NCBI RefSeq assembly: GCF_001628715.1
Contig: NZ_CP011120.1
Span: 2,252,501-2,316,500, forward strand
From: Acetobacter oryzifermentans
GTDB lineage: Bacteria; Pseudomonadota; Alphaproteobacteria; Acetobacterales; Acetobacteraceae
Reading direction: 5' to 3'
Length of the DNA: 64,000 nt
Shown: piece after piece, positions 27,284 to 37,022 of the stretch
Layout: every line of letters starts with the position of its first letter
Position numbering within the stretch: the stretch's first letter is position 1
Position numbers and translations under genes: made by a program
The notes under the pieces: model-generated
Told to the model about the DNA's origin: nothing
What the model saw: the letters and a program-made list of their open reading frames with translations, nothing else
Databases searched by the model: none

Positions 27284-28516
27284 ATGACTGAAGAATTCCA
27301 TCGCATCCGCCGTCTGCCGCCTTATGTATTTGCCTCGGTAAACCAGGCCAAGGCAGCAGCCCGCGCGCGGGGCGAGGATATTATTGACCTCGGCATGGGC
27401 AATCCAGATACCCCCACCCCGCAGCACATTGTTAATAAACTGCTGGAAACGGTGCAGGATCCTCGTACCCACCGTTATTCTGTTAGTCGCGGTATTCCGG
27501 GGCTACGCAAGGCTGTTGCTGGGTATTATGAACGTCGCTTTCACGTTGGGCTGGACCCGGACAAGGAAGTGATTGTCACACTGGGCTCCAAGGAAGGGTT
27601 AGCCAATCTGGCTTCCGCTATTACCAGCCCGGGGGACACCATTTTGGTGCCTAACCCCTCCTACCCCATTCATCAGTTTGGCTTTATTATTGCCGGGGCT
27701 TCCATCCGCTCCATTCCGGCAACGCCGGATGAAAACATGCTGCGCGCGCTAGAGCGGGCTGTACGCCATTCCGTGCCCAAGCCCACCGCGTTGATTGTAA
27801 ACTTTCCGTCCAACCCAACGGCCTATCTGGCTGATTTGGATTTTTATAAGGAATTAGTTGCTTTCTGCCGCAAGGAAGAAATATGGATTCTGTCTGATCT
27901 GGCATATGCTGAAATCTATTTTGGTGATCTTGTGCCTCCTTCCATTTTGGCCGTGCCGGGCGCGAAAGATATTGCTGTAGAATTCACATCTCTTTCCAAA
28001 ACCTATTCCATGGCTGGGTGGCGCGTAGGCTTTGCTGCGGGTAATGAGCGCCTAATTGCAGCACTTACCCGCATTAAATCTTATCTGGATTATGGTGCCT
28101 TCACGCCTATTCAGGTAGCTGCTGTAACCGCCCTTAACGGCCCGCAGGACTGTGTGGCTGACTTGCGTGCTCTTTATAAAGACCGGCGCGATGTGCTGAT
28201 TCGCGGCCTACACGGAGCTGGATGGGATGTTCCTTCTCCAGAAGGTTCCATGTTTGCTTGGGCCCCTATTCCTGAGCCGTTCCGTGAAATGGGCAGTGTT
28301 GCCTTTTCCAAACTCCTTCTGGAAGAAGCTGGCGTGGCTGTGGCTCCTGGCCTTGGCTTTGGTGAATATGGTGATGACCATGTTCGTATCGGGTTGGTTG
28401 AAAACACCCAGCGCCTGCGTCAGGCCCTGCGTTCCATTCGTGGGTTCCTGTCTGCGCATGGTATCTCGCCATCTTCTTCTTCCTCTACCAAAAAGCCGGA
28501 GCCTGTTGCACCGTGA
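27284..28516 (+). CDS. Class I/II pyridoxal-phosphate aminotransferase (AlaC / LL-DAP-aminotransferase-like)
   Basis: The 410-residue fold-type I aminotransferase has LGMGNPDTPTP, NFPSNPTAYLADLDF, DLAYAEIYFG and the PLP lysine in SLSKTYSMAGWRVGF. It resembles AlaC and proteins annotated as LL-diaminopimelate aminotransferase. Its exact amino donor cannot be read off. The stop overlaps the GTG start of hom by four bases, and this aminotransferase-hom pairing is common in alphaproteobacteria, pointing to aspartate-family or alanine metabolism. Confidence 0.85.
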   Translation: MTEEFHRIRRLPPYVFASVNQAKAAARARGEDIIDLGMGNPDTPTPQHIVNKLLETVQDPRTHRYSVSRGIPGLRKAVAGYYERRFHVGLDPDKEVIVTLGSKEGLANLASAITSPGDTILVPNPSYPIHQFGFIIAGASIRSIPATPDENMLRALERAVRHSVPKPTALIVNFPSNPTAYLADLDFYKELVAFCRKEEIWILSDLAYAEIYFGDLVPPSILAVPGAKDIAVEFTSLSKTYSMAGWRVGFAAGNERLIAALTRIKSYLDYGAFTPIQVAAVTALNGPQDCVADLRALYKDRRDVLIRGLHGAGWDVPSPEGSMFAWAPIPEPFREMGSVAFSKLLLEEAGVAVAPGLGFGEYGDDHVRIGLVENTQRLRQALRSIRGFLSAHGISPSSSSSTKKPEPVAP

Positions 28517-29826
28517 CATCCTGTTCCAATTCTTCTCCTCTTCGTCTTGGTATTGCCGGTCTGGGCACGGTTGGCGCTGGCGTTATTCGCCTGCTGCGTA
28601 TGAATGCAGATCTGCTGAGCGCCCGCGCAGGCCGCAAACTGGAAGTGGTGGCCGTAAGCGCTCGAGACCGCACGCGCGACCGCGGCATAGATGTTTCCAC
28701 GTTACATTGGCATGATAACCCGCTGGATCTGGTTTCAGCCCCAGATGTCGATGTTGTTGTAGAGTTGATTGGTGGAAGCGAAGGCCCGGCCCGTGCGCTG
28801 GTAGAAAAAGCGCTGGCTGCTGGCAAACCAGTTGTAACCGCCAATAAAGCTCTTCTTGCTGTTCACGGCTCCGCCCTTGCCAAGCTTAGTGCAGACAACA
28901 ACGCTCCCCTGTTGTTTGAAGCCGCCGTAGCAGGCGGCATCCCTGCCATTAAAACAGTGCGAGAAGGCTTGGCCGCAGACAAATTCCTGCATGTTGGCGG
29001 CATCCTGAACGGCACGTGCAACTATATTCTTACCGTAATGCGTGAAACGGGTAAGGATTTCGATCTGGTGCTGAAAGATGCACAGGATCTGGGATATGCA
29101 GAAGCCGACCCTTCCACCGATATTGATGGCATAGATGCAGCCCACAAACTGACAATTCTGGCAGGCTTGGCTTTTGGTCGCCCAGTAGCATTTGATTCCG
29201 TGCAGGTAGAAGGCATCCGCCAAATTGGCGCCATTGACTTTGCTTTTGCTCGCACCCTTGGCTACCGCATCAAACTTCTGGGCCTTGCCCGGCTGACAGA
29301 TGCAGGCCTGCAAGCGCGTGTTGCACCTTGCCTGCTGCCACACAACGCACCTATTGCGCAGGTGGATGGCGTGTTTAACGCCGTTGTGGCTGAAGGTGAA
29401 TTTGTTGGCCGTATCATGCTGGAAGGCCGCGGTGCCGGTGCTGGCCCAACAGCCTGTGCCGTAACCGCGGATCTGATTGATATTGCCCGTGGCCACACCA
29501 TTCCGGTATGGGGCGTGCAGGCCAGTGCAGAACCTGCATTGCGTGCTTGCCCTGCTGGCACCGGAGCAGGCGCTTTCTATCTCCGCCTCATGGTAGAAGA
29601 CCGCTCCGGCGTTATTGCAGACATTACAGCTGTCTTGCGTGATTGCGGTGTTTCCTTGCGCAGCATGCTTCAGCATCCTGCGGAAAATGAGACAACACCG
29701 TATGTTCCGCTTGTTCTGGTTACGCATCAGACATCAGAAGCCGCCATGCAGGATGCCATCACCAAAATAGATGCATTGAGCGTGGTGACGGACAGCCCTG
29801 TGATGATTCGGATCGAAACAGCCTGA
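28513..29826 (+). CDS. hom: Homoserine dehydrogenase
   Basis: The 437-residue enzyme reduces aspartate semialdehyde to homoserine on the way to threonine and methionine. The NAD(P)-binding motif GLGTVGAGVIRLL, NKALLAVHG, GGIPAIKTVREGL, GILNGTCNYILT and EADPSTDIDGIDAAHKL are all present. A C-terminal ACT domain (FYLRLMVEDRSGVIADITAVLRD) indicates threonine feedback control. It starts with GTG overlapping the aminotransferase stop. Confidence 0.95.
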   Translation: MTSCSNSSPLRLGIAGLGTVGAGVIRLLRMNADLLSARAGRKLEVVAVSARDRTRDRGIDVSTLHWHDNPLDLVSAPDVDVVVELIGGSEGPARALVEKALAAGKPVVTANKALLAVHGSALAKLSADNNAPLLFEAAVAGGIPAIKTVREGLAADKFLHVGGILNGTCNYILTVMRETGKDFDLVLKDAQDLGYAEADPSTDIDGIDAAHKLTILAGLAFGRPVAFDSVQVEGIRQIGAIDFAFARTLGYRIKLLGLARLTDAGLQARVAPCLLPHNAPIAQVDGVFNAVVAEGEFVGRIMLEGRGAGAGPTACAVTADLIDIARGHTIPVWGVQASAEPALRACPAGTGAGAFYLRLMVEDRSGVIADITAVLRDCGVSLRSMLQHPAENETTPYVPLVLVTHQTSEAAMQDAITKIDALSVVTDSPVMIRIETA

Positions 29827-29879
29827 TTCTAGCCACCTTTTCCGGTATCATAGACTTTTAAGCAAGGATCCTGTTTCTG

Positions 29880-30878
29880 ATGTCTGATTCCATAGGCCCC
29901 TCTCCTTTTGTTGTTTCTGATCGCAATCTGGCGCTTGAGCTGGTGCGTGTCACGGAAGCCGCTGCTCTGGCTTCCGCCCGGTGGACAGGACGTGGCCGCA
30001 AAAACGATGCGGATGGCGCTGCCGTAGAAGCCATGCGCACAGCATTTGATACCGTAGCCATTGATGGCATGGTGGTGATTGGTGAGGGGGAAATGGATGA
30101 AGCCCCCATGCTTTATATTGGTGAAAAAGTAGGCTCTGGCGGCCCCGGCATGGATATTGCCGTGGACCCGCTAGAAGGCACCAATCTTTGCGCCAAAGAT
30201 ATGCCAAATGCCATTACCGTAGTGGCACTGGCAGAACGTGGTAACTTCCTGCATGCGCCAGATATTTATATGGACAAGATTGTGGTTGGCCCCAATCTGC
30301 CCGAAGGTGTTGTTGATCTGGATAATTCCATTGAAAACAACCTGAAAAATCTGGCCAAAGCCAAAGGCAAAAGTGTTCAGGATCTTCTGCTCTGCACACT
30401 TGACCGGGAACGGCATGAAGAAATGATTGCCCGCGCCCGTGCTGCCGGTGCGCGTGTGCGCCTGCTGACAGATGGCGATGTGGCTGGCGGAATTGCCGCC
30501 TGCCTTGATACCAGTCAGGTTGATATTTATGTAGGCTCTGGCGGTGCACCTGAAGGTGTGCTGACTGCGGCTGCCATTCGCTGCGTAGAAGGGCAAATGC
30601 AAGGACGGCTGCTGTTTGAAGATGAAGGACAGCGTGAACGCGCCCGCAAAATGAACCCTGGCAAAGACCCCGATCGCAAGCTGGGCCTGCATGATCTGGC
30701 TGCCGGCTCTGTGTTGTTTTCTGCCACGGGTGTAACCACTGGCACGTTGCTGCGTGGTGTTCGGCAGTTGCCGCATCAGGCCATTACGCATTCTCTGGTT
30801 ATGCGTTCCAAATCTGGAACGGTGCGCTTTATTGAAGGCCACCATAATTTCAAAACTAAAACATGGGCTCCGCAATAA
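29880..30878 (+). CDS. glpX: Class II fructose-1,6-bisphosphatase
   Basis: The 332-residue GlpX-type phosphatase has the metal and phosphate motifs VIGEGEMDEAPMLYIGE and DIAVDPLEGTNLCA, then YVGSGGAPEGVLTAAA. It carries out the irreversible gluconeogenic step. Acetic acid bacteria rely on such enzymes and on the pentose phosphate pathway. It follows hom by 53 bases with AAGGA upstream and precedes recJ closely. Confidence 0.94.
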   Translation: MSDSIGPSPFVVSDRNLALELVRVTEAAALASARWTGRGRKNDADGAAVEAMRTAFDTVAIDGMVVIGEGEMDEAPMLYIGEKVGSGGPGMDIAVDPLEGTNLCAKDMPNAITVVALAERGNFLHAPDIYMDKIVVGPNLPEGVVDLDNSIENNLKNLAKAKGKSVQDLLLCTLDRERHEEMIARARAAGARVRLLTDGDVAGGIAACLDTSQVDIYVGSGGAPEGVLTAAAIRCVEGQMQGRLLFEDEGQRERARKMNPGKDPDRKLGLHDLAAGSVLFSATGVTTGTLLRGVRQLPHQAITHSLVMRSKSGTVRFIEGHHNFKTKTWAPQ

Positions 30879-30894
30879 ACAGCTCTGAATTGTG

Positions 30895-32727
30895 ATGCAA
30901 AGCAGCACCTTGCAACTTACCGAACAACCTGAAGAAACTTCCACGCCTGCTGTATTAGGGGTGGAAGCCAGCTTTGTTGGGCGGCGTTGGATTTGGCGTG
31001 CCGGGGCAGAAGATCCTGCTCTGATGCGTCTGGGGGCTGCTTTGGCTCAACAACTGGGTATTCCAGAAATTATTGGCCGTTTGCTGGCCATACGCCAGAT
31101 TACACCGGATCAAGCCCCTCATTTTCTGGAACCCAAGTTGCGGGCACTTATGCCCGATCCTTCCACTCTCACGGATATGGATAAGGCTGCTGCCCGCATG
31201 GCAAAAGCTGTCCAGAATCGTGAAGTAATTGGGATTTTTGGTGATTATGACGTGGATGGTGCCTGCGCCTCCGCCATTCTTGCCTCTTTTTTTGAAGAAC
31301 TCGGCTGCACTGTTCATACCCATATTCCGGACAGAATGACCGAAGGATATGGCCCTAACGTAGCCGCACTGGATAATTTGGTGGCGCAGGGCGCTTCCAT
31401 ATTGATTTGTGTGGATTGCGGCACCGCTTCGGCAGATATTTTGTGTCAGATGACAGACAAAGCCGATGTGATTGTGCTGGATCATCACAAATCGGAAGAT
31501 GCCCTTCCCCCTATTCTGGCAACGGTCAACCCTAACCGGCCAGACTGCCCCTCTGGCCTGCATCATATTTGCGCAGCAGCCCTTGCCTTTCTTGCCGCAG
31601 TTGCCACTACGAGAGATCTGAGGCGTGCAGACTGGTTTACAGCAAACCAGCCTCCGCCCGATCTTATGCGCCAGCTTGATCTGGTGGCTTTGGCAACGGT
31701 TTGTGATGTTATGCCACTGCATGGGCTTAACCGTGCGTTTGTAACGCAAGGGCTTAAAATTATGGCCCGCCGCCAACGTACTGGCCTGAATGCACTTATG
31801 GAAATTGCTGGCGTTACCAAAGCGCCAGATGCTTTTTCCTGCGGCTTTGCGTTAGGGCCTCGTATTAATGCGGGCGGCCGTATTGCAGAAGCAGCCTTAG
31901 GCCTCCGCCTGCTGCGTTGCCCAGATAACTTTGAAGCACGCCAGATGGCCGAACGTCTGGATGCCGTAAACCGCCGTCGGCAAGGTGTTGAGGCCGATAT
32001 TCTGGATCTTGCCATGCAACAGGCAGAAGCTCAGAAAAAAGCCGGACACGCTGTTATTATGCTAGCGGGGAAAGATTGGCATCCCGGTGTTGTCGGTATT
32101 GTAGCGGGGCGTATTAAGGAACGGTTCAATCGCCCTGCTCTTGTAGGCGCAGAACAAGAAGATGGCACGATTAAAGGTTCTGGCCGCTCTGTTCCCGGCT
32201 TAGATCTTGGCACCGTGATTATTGCAGCCCGTCAGGCAGGTATGTTGAAAACCGGTGGGGGCCATGCCATGGCTGCTGGTTTTTCCCTTACAGCAGATAA
32301 GCTGGAAGAATTTCATACCTTTCTAGATACTCGGTTGGCACAGGCTGCCACGCTTCCAGAAAAAGTGCCGCTTACAGTAGATGCGGTGGTGGCTATTTCT
32401 GGCGCCACGGCTGAATTAGCGCAAGACATGGGTGCCCTTGCACCGTTTGGTGCTGGAAACCCAGAACCTCTGCTGGCCATACCACGCGTAACAGTTATAC
32501 GTGCAGATCGCATTGGCCGCGATGGCAATACGCTGCGTCTGCTTTTAAAGGGTGAAAATAACGGCCGGTTGAAAGCGCTTCTGTTCCGCGCGCATGAAAA
32601 CCCACTCGCGGCCAAACTGGAAGATACAACACGCCCGGCCCTGCATCTTGCAGGGTATTTGCGGGCAGAAAGCTGGAACGGCAGAACAGACGCCACATTT
32701 TTCATTCAAGACGCTGCGGCTGCCTGA
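30895..32727 (+). CDS. recJ: Single-stranded-DNA-specific exonuclease RecJ
   Basis: The 610-residue DHH-family nuclease shows GIFGDYDVDGACASAIL, CVDCGTAS and VLDHHKSED, then DHHA1 motif GGGHAMAAGF and a C-terminal OB-like domain. RecJ degrades single strands 5' to 3' in recombination and mismatch repair. The ATG at 30895 directly follows a GTG; either could be used, and no strong ribosome site is visible. Confidence 0.95.
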   Translation: MQSSTLQLTEQPEETSTPAVLGVEASFVGRRWIWRAGAEDPALMRLGAALAQQLGIPEIIGRLLAIRQITPDQAPHFLEPKLRALMPDPSTLTDMDKAAARMAKAVQNREVIGIFGDYDVDGACASAILASFFEELGCTVHTHIPDRMTEGYGPNVAALDNLVAQGASILICVDCGTASADILCQMTDKADVIVLDHHKSEDALPPILATVNPNRPDCPSGLHHICAAALAFLAAVATTRDLRRADWFTANQPPPDLMRQLDLVALATVCDVMPLHGLNRAFVTQGLKIMARRQRTGLNALMEIAGVTKAPDAFSCGFALGPRINAGGRIAEAALGLRLLRCPDNFEARQMAERLDAVNRRRQGVEADILDLAMQQAEAQKKAGHAVIMLAGKDWHPGVVGIVAGRIKERFNRPALVGAEQEDGTIKGSGRSVPGLDLGTVIIAARQAGMLKTGGGHAMAAGFSLTADKLEEFHTFLDTRLAQAATLPEKVPLTVDAVVAISGATAELAQDMGALAPFGAGNPEPLLAIPRVTVIRADRIGRDGNTLRLLLKGENNGRLKALLFRAHENPLAAKLEDTTRPALHLAGYLRAESWNGRTDATFFIQDAAAA

Positions 32728-32768
32728 TCGTAAGCATTCCTTTATACGCTCAAACAAATATAAGCATC

Positions 32769-32811
32769 TTGGCGTTTCCTGCCTGCATGGCCTGCAATTA
32801 GGAAACGCCAA
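32769..32811. terminator. Bidirectional hairpin between recJ and rpoH
   Basis: TTGGCGTTTCCT (32769-32780) pairs perfectly with AGGAAACGCCAA (32800-32811). It lies between the convergent recJ and rpoH stops. There is no long T run on either side, so efficiency is uncertain. Confidence 0.6.
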
Positions 32812-32826
32812 AGCTTATTACGTATT

Positions 32827-33708
32827 CTAGGAGGTTTCTTCGCGCCGGGCCTGAACTTCCTTCTTCATGGCCGCCTGCACTTTTTCAAACGCACGCACCT
32901 CAATCTGGCGCACCCGCTCGCGCGAGATACCATATTCGTGCGCCAGTTCTTCTAACGTTGAGGGATCATCCTTTAACCGGCGTTCCGTAAAAATCCGGCG
33001 TTCACGTTCGTTCAGATTTTCCATCGCGGAAGAAAGCAGCGCTTTACGGCCAGAAAGTTCCTCATTCTCAGCGTAAACGTCTTCCTGATTGGTGTGATCA
33101 TCAACCAACCGGTCTTGCCATTCACTATCCTGATCGGCCCGCATGGGTGCATTCAGGCTATGGTCTGGGGCTGCCATGCGGCGGTTCATATCCACCACAT
33201 CCTGTTCAGAAACACCCAGTGTTGTGGCAATCTTGTTCACCTGCTCTGGCTTCAGATCACCATCATCAATGGCCTGCATCTGTCCTTTCAGGCGGCGCAG
33301 ATTGAAGAACAGCTTTTTCTGAGCCGCAGTGGTGCCCATTTTCACCAAAGACCAACTATGCAGGATGTATTCCTGAATGGCTGCACGAATCCACCACATG
33401 GCATATGTGGCCAAGCGGAACCCTTTTTCTGGATCAAACCGCTTTACGGCCTGCATCATGCCAATATTGCCTTCGCTAATCAGTTCATTGATTGGCAGGC
33501 CATAACCACGGTAACCCATGGCAATTTTTGCAACCAAACGCAGATGAGAAGTTACAAGCTGATGCGCGGCTTTAACGTCTCCTTTATCGCGCCACAGACG
33601 TGAAAGGCTGAGTTCCTCTTCTGGTGTGAGGAGAGGATATTTGCGGATTTCCTGAAGGTACCTTGAAAGATTGTTTTCAGGCCCAACATTGATAACGGAA
33701 GATACCAT
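32827..33708 (-). CDS. rpoH: RNA polymerase sigma-32 (heat-shock sigma factor)
   Basis: The 293-residue sigma factor has regions 2 (NELISEGNIGMMQAVKRFDPEKGFRLATYAMWWIRAAIQEYIL) and 4 (NERERRIFTERRLKDDPSTLEELAHEYGISRERVRQIE). Between them lies the diagnostic RpoH box AAQKKLFFNLRRLK, which distinguishes it from RpoD. It directs heat-shock gene transcription. The ATG at 33708 is preceded by GGGGAG; the upstream frame to 33777 is unlikely. Confidence 0.95.
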   Translation of the reverse strand: MVSSVINVGPENNLSRYLQEIRKYPLLTPEEELSLSRLWRDKGDVKAAHQLVTSHLRLVAKIAMGYRGYGLPINELISEGNIGMMQAVKRFDPEKGFRLATYAMWWIRAAIQEYILHSWSLVKMGTTAAQKKLFFNLRRLKGQMQAIDDGDLKPEQVNKIATTLGVSEQDVVDMNRRMAAPDHSLNAPMRADQDSEWQDRLVDDHTNQEDVYAENEELSGRKALLSSAMENLNERERRIFTERRLKDDPSTLEELAHEYGISRERVRQIEVRAFEKVQAAMKKEVQARREETS

Positions 33709-34026
33709 GTGCTGACTACTCCCCTGAACTGGAAACTCCCTTGAATGCTTTGGGTTCCCGTAATGCCCGCAATGCATTCATAAAAAGAGGCAAGATCCAG
33801 TCATGCGATGGACAGATGTCTTAACCCTCAATTCCTCTGCCCTCCGTATGAGCGGCAAACTGAAAAGAGGCTCTCCCACCAGTTCGGCTACGGTTTCCAA
33901 GGCCTAGTGGGTGCAATAGGGTGCGCTGGAAAAAGCACATGTGTCAAGAATTCTAAGATGCATGGCAGAAGACAGCCATATTTCTGGACCTGTGCAGTCC
34001 TGTTTCTCGTTTCCGAATCGAAAAAC
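33709..34026. other. Upstream region of rpoH, no gene
   Basis: The 318 bases between rluD and rpoH hold no supported gene. On the minus strand TTGACA occurs at 33947-33942 and could be a -35 element for rpoH, but I see no matching -10 box at 16-18 bases. A long leader before rpoH is possible. Confidence 0.4.
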
Positions 34027-35040
34027 CTATTCCTGATCAGCCTTCAAGCTGCGTTCCAATGCCTGCATATCTTCCGGCATAGGGGTTTCAAACAACAATT
34101 TTTCACCCGTTCTGGGATGTATAAACCCCAACCGCGCTGCATGAAGAGCTTGGCGCGGAAAATCCAGAGCAGCAGCACGGGCTGCAGAAGGCAGTACACG
34201 AGAGGCTGCGGGAATCCGACGCAGATACAGCGGGTCACCTATCAAAGGGTGTCCGTTCGCAGAAAAATGCACACGGATCTGGTGTGTGCGCCCTGTGGCC
34301 AACTTGCAGGCCACAAGGGCAGCCCCCGTGCCAAAAGCCTGCAACGTGCGGTAATGTGTGAGCGCCCATTTTCCGCCTTTGGGGGTGAGCGCCATGCGCT
34401 TGCGGTCTCGCTTATCGCGCCCGATTGCCCCTTCAAAATCTCCCTCCGCCGGATTGGGTAGCCCCCAGCAAAAGGCCAAGTAGGTACGGTCTATCCGACG
34501 AGCGGCAAAATCTTCTGACAAGGCTTGATGCGCCATCTCTGTTTTAGCTGCCACCATAACGCCAGAGGTATCTTTATCCAGCCGATGCACAATACCCGGG
34601 CGGCGTTCTCCCCCAATACCTTTCAGGCTTTCACCACAATGGGCAATCAGGCCATTAACCAGCGTACCTGTCTCATTCCCCGGTGCGGGATGCACAACAA
34701 GGCCCGCAGGCTTATCCAGCACAATCAGATCATCATCTTCATACAAAACGATGAAAGAAATATCCTCTCCTTGCGGCACTGCGGGGGCTGCGGGTGGAAT
34801 GGTCAATTCCACTTTCATGCCGGCACGAGCTATGGCTGCTGGTTCTCTTATGCACACGCCATCACACTTAAGGTGCCCTTCTTCAATCAGGCTTTTAATG
34901 CGTGAGCGTGAAAGCGTTTCCATTATAGCTACCAGAAAACGGTCAATCCGTTCTCCTGCCTGCTCTGGCGTTACTGTAAAGGAGAAGGATGTTTCCTTTA
35001 CGGGCAAAGATGGATCATAACCATTTTGCATTATAACCAT
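34027..35040 (-). CDS. rluD: RluA-family 23S rRNA pseudouridine synthase (RluD-like)
   Basis: The protein of about 337 residues has an N-terminal S4 RNA-binding domain (GERIDRFLVAIMETLSRSRIKSLIEEGHL). The catalytic domain has the nucleophilic Asp in HRLDKDTSGVMVAAKT and GRTHQIRVHFSANGHPLIGDPLY near the end. It isomerises uridines in 23S rRNA; RluD is the best match by architecture but RluC cannot be excluded. The start is unsure (35040 or 35031), as neither has a clear ribosome site. Confidence 0.88.
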   Translation of the reverse strand: MVIMQNGYDPSLPVKETSFSFTVTPEQAGERIDRFLVAIMETLSRSRIKSLIEEGHLKCDGVCIREPAAIARAGMKVELTIPPAAPAVPQGEDISFIVLYEDDDLIVLDKPAGLVVHPAPGNETGTLVNGLIAHCGESLKGIGGERRPGIVHRLDKDTSGVMVAAKTEMAHQALSEDFAARRIDRTYLAFCWGLPNPAEGDFEGAIGRDKRDRKRMALTPKGGKWALTHYRTLQAFGTGAALVACKLATGRTHQIRVHFSANGHPLIGDPLYLRRIPAASRVLPSAARAAALDFPRQALHAARLGFIHPRTGEKLLFETPMPEDMQALERSLKADQE

Positions 35041-35087
35041 CTGTGCCAACACCTATCCGTTTTTCGAGTTTCATGCAGAAGGAAAAG

Positions 35088-36206
35088 ATGAAAACGCACA
35101 AAGCCTTTTCCACTGCACACCGTCAAGCACAGGATACTATGCCGGGTCTCAAGAACACGCTGCCAGACCTTACTGCTGTGCAAGTTACATATCGTGCCAG
35201 CATCTATAAACGGCTGTTTATCCTTGGTTGTCTGGCTATAGGGGTTGTACTTTCACTTGGTGCCAATTTTCTGGTTGGGCCTGCTCATCTCTCTCCAACC
35301 CTCTTTTTGCATACACTGTTCAATTCAGCATCTGTACCGCAGCAAACTGCCATTATTGTATGGCAAATTCGGATGCCTTATGCCCTCATGGCTGCCTGCA
35401 TAGGTGGCGCTCTGGGCTTGGCAGGTGCAGAAATGCAGACAGTTCTGGCCAATCCATTAGCCAGCCCATTTACATTAGGTGTTTCCGCTGCCGGAGCGTT
35501 TGGAGCTTCTTTAGCTATTGTTTTACAATGGCACATTACAGGCGTGCCCGATAACTGGCTGGTAGCAGGGTGTGCCTTTGTGTTCTCGGTCTTCTCCGTT
35601 TTTGCATTGGATATGCTAACACGCTTCCGACAAGCCGATACCAGCACGGTTATTCTTTGTGGGGTTGCGCTTGTTTTTTCGTTTCAGGCGCTTGTTGCTC
35701 TTATGCAATTTGTTGCCAGTGAAGATACGCTGCAAGATCTGGTTTTCTGGACACTCGGCAGCCTCAGCCGTGCTACATGGGCCTCTTTAGCTTTGTTGGC
35801 TGGCAGCCTGGTTCTTATTTTTCCACTCTCTTTGCGCTCTGCTGGAAGGCTAACTCTTTTAAGAATGGGAGAAGAGCGCGCCGCCAGTCTTGGGGTGGAT
35901 GTCCCGCGGCTGCGCCGAGCAACGCTTTTACGTATCAGTTTTTTATGCGCTCTTTCCGTTGCTTTTGTGGGCGTGATCGGGTTTGTGGGATTAGTAGCCC
36001 CACATATTGCACGCAGACTGGTGGGAGAAGATCATTATTTCAGCCTATCCGGCAGCTTACTCACCGGCGCACTTATTTTGTCTGTTTCTTCTTTGGTTGC
36101 GCGTATTTTGGTGCCGGGCATTGTGGTGCCTCTTGGTATTATTACTTCACTGGTGGGCATTCCATTCTTTCTGGCCATTATCCTTAAACAGCGGCCAATG
36201 GTATGA
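35088..36206 (+). CDS. FecCD-family ABC transporter permease (iron/siderophore/cobalamin type)
   Basis: The 372-residue protein has about ten helices and the FecCD signatures RMPYALMAACIGGALGLAGAEMQTVLANPLASPFTLGVSAAGAFGA and GVIGFVGLVAPHIARRLVGEDH. Such permeases import ferric siderophores, haem or B12 with an ATPase and a periplasmic binding protein. AAGGAAAAG precedes the ATG at 35088, which is favoured over upstream starts. The stop overlaps the ATPase start (ATGA). No binding-protein gene adjoins. Confidence 0.88.
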   Translation: MKTHKAFSTAHRQAQDTMPGLKNTLPDLTAVQVTYRASIYKRLFILGCLAIGVVLSLGANFLVGPAHLSPTLFLHTLFNSASVPQQTAIIVWQIRMPYALMAACIGGALGLAGAEMQTVLANPLASPFTLGVSAAGAFGASLAIVLQWHITGVPDNWLVAGCAFVFSVFSVFALDMLTRFRQADTSTVILCGVALVFSFQALVALMQFVASEDTLQDLVFWTLGSLSRATWASLALLAGSLVLIFPLSLRSAGRLTLLRMGEERAASLGVDVPRLRRATLLRISFLCALSVAFVGVIGFVGLVAPHIARRLVGEDHYFSLSGSLLTGALILSVSSLVARILVPGIVVPLGIITSLVGIPFFLAIILKQRPMV

Positions 36207-37015
36207 CAGCAGGCAAATATTCCTCTGGCCTGATAGCACAAAATCTCACCGTCCATTATGGACGCAATACGGTGCTGGATGATCTAACAACACCTCGCTT
36301 TCCACATGGGCGTATCTGTGCCCTGCTGGGGCCAAATGGCAGCGGCAAATCCACCTTGTTACGCGCCATGAGTGGCCTATTACCTGCTCAAGGCACTATT
36401 GCGCTGGATGGTCTTCAGCTTACCAGCATGCGTTTGCCTGAACGTTCCCAACACTGCCTGTATCTTCCGCAAGCCCTGCCCGCACCTGTTAATATCACTG
36501 CGCTAGAAGCTATGCTGGCTGCAAAACGTGTTATGCCCAACAAGCAAGGGCAACGTTTTGCTGATGCCCCAAATGAAGAAGATATTGAGGTTTCACTAAG
36601 CCTTTTGGAACAATTTAATATTGCTCATCTGGCATTGCGAAAATTGAATGAGCTTTCCGGCGGTCAACGTCAGCTCATTGGTCTGGCTCAGGCTCTTGGC
36701 CGCCAACCGCAGGCCTTGTTGCTGGATGAACCACTTAGTGCGCTGGATCTGCATTATCAGTATGCTGTTACAAAACTACTCACGCAGATCACGCGTGCAA
36801 ACAACCTTGTTACAGTGATGGTGCTACATGATCTGAACATCGCGTTAAACTTGTGCGACCTGGTTTGTGTGCTGCACGAAGGCCGTATTATTGCCTCCGG
36901 CCCTCCGGCGGAGGTTTTAACTCCAGCATTGTTACGCACTGTGTACCGCGTAGCGGCACGCATTGAAACCACAGCCGATAACCACCGCTTTATCGTCATT
37001 ACCGGTTGCGTATAA
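36203..37015 (+). CDS. ABC transporter ATP-binding protein (FecE-like)
   Basis: The 270-residue ATPase has Walker A GPNGSGKSTLLRAMSG, signature LSGGQRQLIGLAQAL and Walker B ALLLDEPLSALD followed by the H-loop VLHDLNIAL. It closes a two-gene unit with the FecCD permease, overlapping it by four bases. It is convergent with selO, whose stop lies eight bases away. Confidence 0.9.
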   Translation: MTAGKYSSGLIAQNLTVHYGRNTVLDDLTTPRFPHGRICALLGPNGSGKSTLLRAMSGLLPAQGTIALDGLQLTSMRLPERSQHCLYLPQALPAPVNITALEAMLAAKRVMPNKQGQRFADAPNEEDIEVSLSLLEQFNIAHLALRKLNELSGGQRQLIGLAQALGRQPQALLLDEPLSALDLHYQYAVTKLLTQITRANNLVTVMVLHDLNIALNLCDLVCVLHEGRIIASGPPAEVLTPALLRTVYRVAARIETTADNHRFIVITGCV

Positions 37016-37022
37016 GCGGCGA

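Noticed and set aside
28735..29727. 330-codon open frame antisense to hom
   Set aside because: Long only because of the codon bias of hom on the other strand. The translation is rich in Cys, Asn, Gln and His and matches nothing I know.
30171..30944. 257-codon minus-strand frame over glpX
   Set aside because: Antisense to a clear fructose-bisphosphatase, with no start context or domain.
33942..33952. TTGACA as a promoter of rpoH on the minus strand
   Set aside because: No acceptable -10 box lies 16-18 bases downstream, and it does not fit the alphaproteobacterial heat-shock promoter spacing either.
33808..34461. 217-codon plus-strand frame between rpoH and rluD
   Set aside because: More than half lies antisense inside rluD, and the remainder is Cys/Arg-rich with no recognisable family.
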